From contig OX336393.1 in the NCBI GenBank assembly GCA_946902985.2, positions 361,628,779 to 361,692,778 on the forward strand: 64,000 bases of DNA, read 5' to 3'. The stretch's first letter is position 1, and each line of letters begins with the position of its first letter. The position numbers and the translations under genes were made by a program. This document shows, one piece after another, positions 55,159-64,000 of this stretch. Origin of the DNA: Meconema thalassinum (taxonomy: Eukaryota > Arthropoda > Insecta > Orthoptera > Tettigoniidae). The notes beneath the pieces are model-generated. The model was not told the origin of the DNA and did no database searches. It saw only the letters and a list, made by a program, of their open reading frames with translations.

Positions 55159-55848
55159 CAAGAGGGGCAGTGCCACGGGCTGTAAAACTTCCCTGATGTA
55201 GCGGTCACTGTTCAGATTACCCACAAGACGTACGAGGCGCGATCGCCTGTTAGAGGCAATTGCGCCCCAAACCATTACACCTGGTGTTTGTCGGCTAGGC
55301 CCGTCAACAATACAGTCTGCCTGATTGCGTTCTCCACGGCGGCGTCGAACGCGTATGCGGCCATCGCTGTAGGACATGTTGAAGCGGGACTTGTCCGAAA
55401 AGAGTACATTTCGCCACTCAGCCTGCCAGTGTCGGCGTGCACGTGCCCACTGTAGTCGGAGGCGTGGGTGGTTCCCGGTCAATGGAAGCCGACGCAGTGG
55501 CATGCGTGCTACCAGTCCAGCCCTCCAAAGACGGAACCGCACCGTCGACGCAGACATGTTCACCCCCGTTGCAGTGCTCCAACGTCGAGCCAACACCGAA
55601 GACGACGCTGTTCTGTCCGATACGGCCATGCGGAGAAGATGGCGGTCGTCTAGCGCTGTGGTCACATTGCGTCGTCCTGTACCCTGTCGTCGCTGTGTAT
55701 GGCCCTCCTCTCTCCTTACTCGACGCAGCGTGCCCTGTACGAGCCGCAATGTCCCGGAACGACAGACCCGCCTCCCGGAGCCCAATCATTCTGCCCCGTT
55801 CACCGCACTCACATGCTGATAGTCTACCCTGTGATGTCGGCGAGGCAT
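55159..55848 (-). pseudogene. Tc1-like transposase, N-terminal part
   Basis: ATG at 55848 (MPRRHHRVDYQHV). One frame gives MIGLREAGLSFRDIAARTG (paired helix-turn-helix). After a frameshift near 55710 the frame runs to the junction: TGVNMSASTVRFRLWRAGLV, then NVLFSDKSRF (first catalytic Asp), GVMVWGAIASNRRS and VALPLLQ at the insertion point. The C-terminal half is at 45998-46328. Confidence 0.92.
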
Positions 55849-56084
55849 CGTTGCACTTGCTTACACCTTTCTACTTGGTATGACCGCGCCACACCGACAG
55901 AGCTGAGCGGAACACTGACATGTCCGGTCCCACGACAGATGTGCACGCCATCTATCTGCCATTTCAATCACTTAGTATGGTACCGCAGGCCTACACGACC
56001 CCTGTTCTGGGAGTGTCTCCGACCATTTCTTCTGGGCATTTCTCTTTCTACAAACAGTAGTGTATATGTCTTTATATTCGACCC

Positions 56085-56565
56085 TGACTATTATATGTCA
56101 GAAAACTGCATCATCATGATGGTTATTATAAAACTATTTTTCCTTATGAAACAGTTCCTCCCACCAATCACAGCTCAAAAAACAGTTGTTTGACCAATTA
56201 GATAACGATAGCATCGCACCTGCGCTGAGTTCCAAGGCCGTCTAATTTAAATTTCACTGCGTTGCCTAGTGTCATAGTGGGGGTGATCGACGAGGCCATG
56301 GTCAAATACAAGGCATTCGCTGCGTCCCATGCGCTCTGTTCAGTGCATAAAACTGGCGAAATCTTGACAGATATTTATGAATATTTATGTTCGAACATAA
56401 AATAGTTAACTTATAATAATTATCGTCGAACATAAACAGTCGTATGCAACTCGCCTATAATGGTAATTAAGACACTCGTATGGAAATTATAAAACTCGCA
56501 TACACTCGTTTTATAAACATACTCGTGTCTTAATTATTGCCATTATAGGCTCGTTGCATAATGTA
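56085..56565 (-). mobile_element. Short copy of the 35645-36590 element
   Basis: Inverted relative to the longer copy and sharing both ends. Its right end is a palindrome (56444-56563): ATGCAACTCGCCTATAATGG...CCATTATAGGCTCGTTGCAT, arms of about 45-50 bp. Non-coding. Confidence 0.65.
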
Positions 56566-56569
56566 CTAT

Positions 56570-57555
56570 AGTTGCATATTGTTTATTTTGTTACGAACAT
56601 ATTTGGTTTGTATAATGTTAAGCGCTGAAAAGTGTAAATAATTATCGCAAACTGAAGCACGTGAAGAAGGAAAATGTATCCTCGACATGCCATTCTCTAT
56701 TATAACTACCGATGAAAACGTTTCAAGGATTGAAATAAGCTCTGAAACCAGAATGCTCAAAACGTATCCGTGATTCCATACCTTTCTCTGCAGCGGTGAA
56801 AATTTATGTTATTTCTCTCAGGAAGCAGTTGTTGAGTTTACCCTTGTGGTTCGCAGCGGTTCATTTATTTATGTACGTCACGGGAGTCAAGGTCTTGGCC
56901 ACAGAACTTGATATTGTGCAGTCCGTAGCGAACGCGGGGCAAGGACACATTTGCATCACTCTGCTAGTAATTCACATAAAGTACGAACATAGCACATCGA
57001 GAGATGTTACGTATTTTGCCATAAGATATCTCTCTCTCTGAATCCCGGGACAGAGGAATGGTATCAGTGGCATGCAGCAATCAAGCACTCATAAATTATT
57101 GCATACCTTAAGACATGAAATATGAAAAACTTCATTTGGGGTAATATTCTACAAAATAATAACAATAATAATACGTATATTTATGCTCTCACGGCCCAGA
57201 ATACTATTCATGTTATCCTTTATGGGGATATGGCGCTTGAATATTATTAAAGTAAAGAAACAGTCTAGCCTATACGTTGAATTGCGTAAAAAACCCAACA
57301 CCTTCAACAGAGTCACTGGCCAGCTAAGTGACACTTGGTTGCCCGTTATTAAATATCTGGAAAGATAGTTCCCCTCACAGTTTCTCTCTTTAGCTCAACT
57401 CAGTTCAAATTACTGTGTTATTTCTATGGTTCCATAAACATTTTCTTTTTTCGTTACTGGAGGTTTGAACTGTAGATATCACCGAGGCCTGTATGATGCC
57501 AGGTACAGATACATTTAGTTTGGCTCTGTATTGGGCATACTCACTCACTCCCGTC
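56570..57555. other. No gene recognised
   Basis: Short ORFs (56796-57041 plus, 57149-57334 minus) have no recognisable domain. Confidence 0.4.
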
Positions 57556-57559
57556 TATA

Positions 57560-58045
57560 TAGGAGGCCTAGATGACCTTTACACTACAGATTTAGTTCCT
57601 TGATAACCATATTGGAGGCCTAGATGGCTTTTACACTTCAGATTCAAATAATAAATACTTGTTGACTTGGTAACCATACAGGGCTCCAGGATGGCCTTCA
57701 CACTTCAGATTTAGATGATGAATACTTTGTTGCCTTGGTAACCGTATAGGAGGTCTAGATGGCCTTCACACTTCATATTTAGATGATGATTACTTTGTTA
57801 CCTTGGTAACCATGTAGGAGGTCTAGATGGCCTTCACACTTCATATTTACATGATGATTACTTTGTTACCTTGGTAACCATATGGGAGGCCTAGATGGCC
57901 TTTACACTTCAGATTTATATGATGAATACTTTGTTACCTTGGTAACAATATAGGAGGCCTAGATGGCCTTTACACTTCAGATTTAGATGATGAATACTTT
58001 GTTGCCTTGGTAACCGTATAGGAGGCCTAAATGACCGTCACACTT
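57560..58045. repeat. 68-bp tandem array (about 7 units)
   Basis: CTTGGTAACC starts at 57666, 57734, 57802, 57870, 57938 and 58006, an exact 68-bp period. Each unit also has GGAGGCCTAGATGGCC and ACACTTCAGATTTAGATGAT. Confidence 0.97.
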
Positions 58046-58049
58046 TTAA

Positions 58050-59480
58050 GTCTTATCAAGCTAATTTCTGGTTGACTCCCTGCCCACAAACATATCTTTG
58101 TTAAGAATCAACATAATTATGAATAATTATTTGTACAGATTACAAGATATGAACCCCACTTGTTATCTGTGCAGATAAAAAAAATCAGGGAGGATCTCTT
58201 ATTTTTTCCTTATATAATCCGGAATAAATTCATGTTGACTGAGTATGAATTACGCATATCAGGCAATTGTTAAAAAAGACACCACTGGGAAATCGTTTCA
58301 AAACTGCATATGGTTCTAGTGTTAGAAAGTATTGATTCTTTAAGGAACATAGTGTTAAGGAGCTGATAACCTTGATGTTCCGTCCCTTTAAACCTCAATA
58401 ACTAACTAATATAGGGTCAGTGTAATACTCCACTAATAATGATTTGAAGGGCAAGGCTATCTCACATTTTTCTGTCACATAACTTTTCTCTCTCGTCTCC
58501 GGTGACGGGGAGATGGCCTAGTAGTTGTCATCGCAAAGTAACTTCCTTTACTTTATCCATAAACATGTGGTACATATCTTCCACTGAAATTACGACCTCG
58601 TACACTGATTATATTGTGGTCCGGTGTTACGGGAAGATAATTGATTGATTAGCCTATATTGTTATCATCCTCTTTAATAATAACGCCTGCCATAACGAAC
58701 CCTTAATCCGCGTATTGCCATTAATGCTGCGGGAGCTTTTAGACAGGACTTAACTGATGGAATATGATACTAACTAAACGGATTATATCGCTACTTTATT
58801 TAGCCACATATCAATGGCCCATCTGTTATTCTCCCCATTAGAGAGACCCATTTGTGAGCAAATCAACCACAACGTTGTTGCAAACTCTATCACTTCAGTG
58901 TTCAACACAACAAGCTTGCTGATAAAATTGCTTAAAACGGACCAAACCCATTCACATCCTATATTATACTGTATATTCAATAATATCAGTCGAAACTAGT
59001 ACAAAGTTTCAGTCGAAATCATTAAAAAATGCTACAAATGAAGGCGTTAAACAACTAGATCGTTTAGTCAATAAATAAATTATTTACATCGAGCTGCTTT
59101 TGGATAATTTTTTACATTAATTATTTAAAATTTGTAACATGTTTGATTTTATTATTAAAAATGTTGAATAAAAACATTTTTAGAAAGGCAATATTATTGA
59201 ATCTCACCTCCTTAATTATATGATTAATTTTCACCTGTTGAATCATTTCTCTCAACAGCCCTAAACAAATTATTGTTTTTTCTCAAACTATCAAATAAAT
59301 GTTTCATTGACTTCCAACTTCATACTTGTTTCCTTGAATAAATGTTTATTAGATACTGCTGATGTGACTGAAACCGGTTCTTTCGAATAAAAATAATAAT
59401 AATAATATTTATTGACTAAAGGTATCTTATCATTATCTGCCGGACCCGTCAATAAGGCCACTAGGTCGAGTAATGTAGAT
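58050..59480. other. No gene recognised
   Basis: AT-rich DNA, no supportable ORF or clear repeat apart from a short AAT run (59388-59410). Confidence 0.5.
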
Positions 59481-59496
59481 GGATTTACTACTACTT

Positions 59497-59698
59497 GCTT
59501 CGGCTTTTTCCCAATTAATTGGAGTCGCCGGAGCCAAACATGCTCATTTTGGATTTGGTAGGGGATTTAAGGCCGGATGCCCTTCCTGACGCCACGTGAT
59601 TTTTCAGGTGAAAATTCCAACCCGCTGTCGCCGGGATTCGAACCTCGGCCGTCCAGGTGAAAGGTGAGAAGCTAAGCCACTGCGCCATCACGCTCCCC
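59497..59698 (-). mobile_element. tRNA-derived SINE, same family as 4899-5107
   Basis: The minus strand begins GGGGAGCGTGATGGCGCAGT and ends AATTGGGAAAAAGCCGAAG. A likely 11-bp target duplication TGTAGATGGAT occurs at 59474-59484 and 59705-59715, leaving short untemplated edges. Confidence 0.9.
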
Positions 59699-59765
59699 AA
59701 GCCCTGTAGATGGATGTTACAGTATTAAAATATCTGACTCCTACTGGGAAAATAAGAAGAAGAAA

Positions 59766-61912
59766 CAAGATGTTCAGTAAAGAACACATAGCCTACTTTC
59801 TCCTAAATGTATGGGTATTGTTATAACTCTTTGTCCTTTTCAAGGAGTATAATTGAATGTTGGTTGTAGTAGCTTGTTGAAATACAACGTGCTATAGGGA
59901 TATTAAACATGAATATGAGGTGCCCTTTGCTAGTGCTACCTCTGTAAAAAAAATTCATTCAATTCAGTTTCACCGTGTTTGAATTGATCTGGGGAATGGA
60001 TTTGCACACATACATGGCCGCTATTTGCAAACTATTGGGCTGATGACCTTGTAGTCAGTCATAAGATGCTTTCCACAAAAAGGCATGTTGTTGCAAAATC
60101 CGGTAGAGATCAAATTATTAGGATGGTCGAAATTTGATTTAAGCTTTTAACATTTGGGTGGCCGTCATTCCGTTTCCGTCAAGATGGCGGTGATATAAAA
60201 CATGACACTGAGGTGCCTTTTGCTAGTGCTACCTCTGTACCAAATTTCGTTCAATTCGGTTTCACCGTGTTCGAATTGATAGGGGGAATCGATTTTCACA
60301 CATACTTGGCCACCATCTGCAAACTATTGGGCTGATAATCTAGCAGTTTGGTCAGAATATGCTTCCCACATAAAGATTTGTTGTTGCAAAATTTGGTAGA
60401 GACTAGATTATTAGGTTGGTCGTAATTACATTTTAGCCTTTAACATTTGGGTGGCCGCGATTACGTTTCCGTCAAGATGGCGGTGATATAAAACATGACA
60501 CTGAGGTGGCCTTTTCTAGTGCTACCTCTGTACCAAATTTCGTTCCATTCGGTTTCACCGTGTTCGAATTAATAGGGGGAATCGATTTTCACACAAAGAT
60601 GGCCGCCATCCGCAAAATATTAGGCTAATGACCTATTAGTTTGGTCAAAGGATGCTCCCTCCATAATGGTATGTTGATGGAAAATTTGGTAGAGATCGGA
60701 TGATTAGGTTAATCGTAATTCGATTTAAGCTTTGAATATTTGTGTGGCCGCCATTACGTTTCCGTCATGATGGCGGCGATATAAAACATGACACTGAGGT
60801 GCCCTTTGCTAGTGCTACCTCTGTACCAAATTTCATTCCATTCGGTTTCACCGTGTTCGAATTAATAGGGGAAATCGATTTTGACACAAAGATGGCCGCC
60901 ATCCGCAAACTATTAGGCTAATGACCTATTAGATTTGTCAAAGGATGCTTCCTCCATAAAGGTATGTTGTTGCCAAATTTGGTAGAGATCGGATGATTAG
61001 GTTAGTCGTAATTTAACTTAAGCTTTGAACATTTGTGTGGCCGCCATTACGTTTCCGTCAAGATGGCGGTGATATAAAACATGACACTGAAGTGCCCTTT
61101 GCTAGTGCTACCTCTGTGCCAAATTTCATTCCATTCGGTTTCACCGTGTTCGAATTAATAGGGGTAATCGATTTTGACACAAAGATGGCCGCCATCCGCA
61201 AACTATTAGGCTAATGACCTATTAGATTTGTCAAAGGATGCTCCCTCCATAAAGGTATGTAGTTGCAAAATTTGGTAGAGATCGGATGATTAGGTTAGTC
61301 GTAATTTGATTTAAGCTTTGAACATTTGTGTGGCCGCCATTACGTTTCCGTCAAGATGGCGGCAATATAAAACATGATACAGGGGTGCCCTTTGCTAGTA
61401 CTACCCCTGTACCAAATTTCGTTCCATTCGGTTTCACCGTGTTCGAATTAATAGGGACAATCGATTTTCGCACAAAGATGGCCGCCATCCGCAAACTATT
61501 AGGCTGATGACCTATTAGTTTGGTCAGAGGATGCTGCCGCCATAAAGGTATGTTGTTGCAAAATTTGGTAGAGATAGGATGATTAGGTTAGTCGTAATTT
61601 GATTTAAGCTTTGAACATTTGTGTGGCCGCCATTACGTTTCCGTCAAGATGGCGGCGATATAAAACATGACACTGAGGTGTCCTTTGCTAGTGCTACCTT
61701 TGTACCAAATTTCTTTCAATTTGCGCTCACCGTGTTCGAATTGACAGGGGGGGGGACAGACATTCAGAGTACACACACTCACACACACACATACACACAC
61801 ACACAGACTCACACACACACATACACACACACAGACAGACACACTTTTTTCGCCCTGTAGTGATCTCATAAGTCTACTTTCATTTTTTGCAAAAATCGAA
61901 AGTAGGCTATAA
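59766..61912 (+). mobile_element. H1 family repeat, copy B (full, six 293-bp units)
   Basis: The 5' end AACAAGATGTTCAGTAAAGA...ATAGCCTACTTTC. Six core units have (A)AGATGGCGG-equivalent positions 60181, 60474, 60767, 61060, 61353 and 61646, an exact 293-bp period. A CA-rich run follows (61765-61845), then the 3' hairpin at 61871-61909 (GTCTACTTTC...GAAAGTAGGC). It is immediately followed by the 5' end of another copy. Non-coding. Confidence 0.92.
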
Positions 61913-62035
61913 AGATGTTCAGTAAAGAATATATAGCCTATTTTCTCCTAAATGCATGGGTATAGTTATAACTCTTTGTCCATTTCAAGGAATATTGAAT
62001 GATGGTTGTAGTAGCTTGTTGAAATGTAACGTGCT
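61913..62035 (+). mobile_element. H1 copy E, 5' end
   Basis: AGATGTTCAGTAAAGAATAT, ATAGCCTATTTTCTCCTAAA and TGGTTGTAGTAGCTTGTTGA. It abuts the 3' hairpin of copy B head-to-tail and breaks off after CGTGCTATA. Confidence 0.85.
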
Positions 62036-62039
62036 ATAT

Positions 62040-62340
62040 TATACGTTGTTTGAATTCCCACCTGAATTATAAATACACACACTAATTCAACCATCACAAT
62101 AACACATGTTATCAAACAAATTTCTACACTCACCCAAGTACACGGGGCTAAATGGCCATGGTGTCCAACCCTCTCAAAAGAAACAACAACAGCTTCCTAC
62201 CCATATCCTTCCTCGTATAAAAGTGCACACACTAGTACAGACATCACAGTGACACAGATTATCAGACAACTTGTACAAACACCCAAGTAACGGCGCTAGA
62301 TTTCCATGATGCCGCAACGCCCCTAAAGAATCAAAAACAA
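62040..62340 (+). mobile_element. Two SINE 3' tails
   Basis: Two successive versions of the long-SINE tail: CTAATTCAACCATCACAATA...ACACGGGGCTAAATGGCC, then ACTAGTACAGACATCACAGT...GGCGCTAGATTTCC. tRNA-like heads are missing. Confidence 0.7.
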
Positions 62341-62344
62341 TAGT

Positions 62345-62990
62345 CTGTAACGCGGATCAAGGACAGCGAATTTTAATCGCTGTAGTCGAGTGTTGAAATA
62401 TGTTGTGTTATAAGTATTTATAATATTTTCGATTACAAACACACACTATAATATGCTTAACATTATAACGTGTGAGTATTTATAAATCAATAAATTCAAA
62501 AGAAATCAGGTAAAATAATTGAACCCACTTGGATTCTATCCACGAACCTCATGGTTATGAGTTAAAGACGTAGCCCACTGCCAAACATGGCCAATGCTAG
62601 TATTGCGTTAACAACTGGTTTAGTATAACTGTATACCATATTTTGTCTTAGAACTATTTCATTGGCGTTTTTCGCCATTCATATAAACCATTTGATACTA
62701 AATTTTTATTATTTAGTTCATTACATTCCTAAAAGGATAACAATCTACTGAAATATAAACTAAGCAAGCAATAGCCTCCATTTTGACCCAACGGGGCAGC
62801 ACGGCCCAGCAAGATACGGCACGGTCAGCCCGAAATATTAGTCACTACTATGGAATAATAGTATATTTTTAAATGTTAATATCTTACAAATCACCTCCTT
62901 GAGGATAGTTTAAACCACCCTCTGTTCGATAGACGGATTTAGTGTGGCAAGGCCTTGTTGAATCGTAAGTTACGCTTAGGCAATAACAAT
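62345..62990. other. No gene recognised
   Basis: AT-rich. ACTTGGATTCTATCCACGAA near 62528 may be a tRNA-like SINE remnant on the minus strand. Confidence 0.4.
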
Positions 62991-63027
62991 TGTATGATTC
63001 ATTCTTCCGCCATCTTGATACTAATCC

Positions 63028-63606
63028 GCTGATGACCATGTAGCTTGCGCAAAAGACGCTTCCAATATTAAGATATATTGTTGCAAAATTTGGTAGAGAT
63101 CAGATGATTAGGTTAGCCGCAATTTGATTTAAGCTTAGAACATTTGGGTGGGTGACATTATTTTCCTTTTTGCTATGATGGCGGCAATATGCAACATGAC
63201 ACTGAGTTGTACTTTTCTAGTGCTACCTCTGTACTAACGTTGGTTTATGTGGGGGGGGGGGGGGGGGTTGGTTGGTTTTCACACATATTTGACCGTCATC
63301 TTCAAACTATTTGGATGATTACCTTGTAGTATGGACAAAGGACGCTTCTCACACAAAAGTTTTATTGTGGCAACGTTTGTTAGAGATCAGATGATTAGGT
63401 TAGTCGTTATTTGATTTTAGCTATATACATTTGGGTGGCCGCCATTCCGTTTCCGTCAAGATGGAGGCGATATAAAACATGATACTGAGGTTTCCTTTGC
63501 TAGTGCTATCTATGTAATAAATTTGCTTCAATTTGGCTTCGTCTTGTTTGAATTGATAGGGGACGGGGGGACGGGGGTGGCAGATATTCACAATCACACA
63601 CTCACA

Positions 63607-63645
<39 letters not shown>

Positions 63646-63712
63646 TGACAAATTATGGCCCGTGTAGATCTCATAAGTCTACTTTCTTTTTTGGCAAAAA
63701 TCGAAAGTAGGC
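63028..63712 (+). mobile_element. H1 copy E, 3' part
   Basis: Two diverged core units (GGCCGCCATTCCGTTTCCGT at about 63437), a G run (63250-63268), a CA microsatellite (63594-63641) and the 3' hairpin TCTACTTTCTTTTTTGGCAA...CGAAAGTAGGCTA (about 63678-63712). Confidence 0.85.
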
Positions 63713-63822
63713 TAATAATGGAAGAGATGAGCTATGTCAAATATGCTGTATTGCAAGTTTAGCGACGATATACACTATATTAGTCACAGAAGATAGTTTA
63801 AGAATTTATTTTACATTTTCAG

Positions 63823-63953
63823 TTGAGGCACTTCATGAAGATCCGGTGTTTGATGATTCATCCACTCATGAAAAGACTGACGCAATGGAGTCGCACATTA
63901 AATATTCGCCATCATTGGCCCTACACGAATTTTTCCAAGAAAAAATTAATTAA
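63823..63953 (+). CDS. Candidate 3'-terminal exon of a host gene
   Basis: TTTATTTTACATTTTCAG (ending 63822) is a strong splice acceptor with a pyrimidine tract. From there a 43-codon frame runs to TAA at 63951-63953. It begins with two bases completing a split codon and then EALHEDPVFDDSSTHEKTDA, MESHIKYSPSLALHEFFQEK. The composition is mixed and hydrophilic, not repeat-like. AATAAA follows at 63958-63963, so either the UTR is very short or another signal lies beyond the window. No upstream exon was found; the protein is not identified. Confidence 0.45.
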
Positions 63954-64000
63954 CAACAATAAAACAACAATGAGAGAACAGAGCAATATCAAAATTTGCA

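Larger units (their letters stand above)
45867..56057 (-). mobile_element. Tc1-like transposon (about 1.36 kb) split by an 8.8-kb insertion
   Basis: Terminal inverted repeats CTGTTTGTAGAAAGTGAAAC (45867 on) and, reversed, CTGTTTGTAGAAAGAGAAAT (ending 56057), with TA on both outer sides (45865-45866, 56058-56059). Removing 46329-55152 and one GGCCTG leaves 1,361 bp, a normal Tc1 length. The transposase lies on the minus strand in two halves. Confidence 0.92.

Noticed and set aside
55376..56193. Plus-strand ORFs over the Tc1 N-terminal half
   Set aside because: Antisense to a transposase with recognisable motifs, in GC-rich DNA with few stops.

Overview
This 64 kb window looks like intergenic DNA from a large, repeat-rich arthropod genome, most likely an insect. 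The evidence is almost no intact genes, APE-type non-LTR retrotransposons, P/THAP, mariner and Tc1 transposase remnants, many tRNA-derived SINEs, and TTAGG-type repeats (the insect telomere motif). The order cannot be proved from the sequence. Orthoptera is a guess from the repeat style. No bacterial operon, rRNA, functional tRNA or CRISPR array is visible.

Layout. 0-7.5 kb: simple repeats, SINEs, a minisatellite, a broken acidic zinc-finger gene split by a SINE with a 17-bp target duplication, and a P-element transposase fragment. 7.5-11.3 kb: a nearly intact LINE (one TGG-to-TGA nonsense change) inside or beside inverted mariner pieces. 12.5-14.4 kb: about 1.9 kb of polypurine satellite. 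14.6-18.6 kb: an interspersed element with a 125-130 bp satellite core. 19-28.4 kb: SINEs, Tc/mariner, LINE and THAP remnants. 28.7-35.6 kb: two related families that may be Helentron-like, plus a 163-bp tandem array. 35.6-45.5 kb: DNA-transposon and LINE remnants, a multicopy arthropod pseudogene and an internally deleted mariner. 45.9-56.1 kb: a 1.36 kb Tc1-like element split by an 8.8 kb insertion. 56-64 kb: a palindromic repeat, a perfectly periodic 68-bp array, a perfectly periodic 293-bp array, and a candidate last exon of a host gene at the right edge.

Most interesting object. Positions 46329-55152 form an 8,824-bp element with about 0.81-0.82 kb terminal inverted repeats that begin AGTAGG and end CCTACT. 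It is flanked by a perfect 6-bp duplication (GGCCTG). Removing the element plus one GGCCTG reconnects the Tc1 transposase reading frame exactly at the insertion point, so the boundaries are well supported. Long inverted repeats, AG...CT ends and a 6-bp duplication are the hallmarks of Maverick/Polinton elements, but no recognisable gene lies inside. I read it as a large non-autonomous derivative of that or another 6-bp-duplicating superfamily, filled with tandem duplications, TTAGG composite repeats, a GACCCGTC hairpin and smaller nested inverted-repeat insertions.

The genes do not work together as a pathway. Nearly all coding signal is decayed mobile-element protein, and the interest is in nested insertion history and repeat structure.
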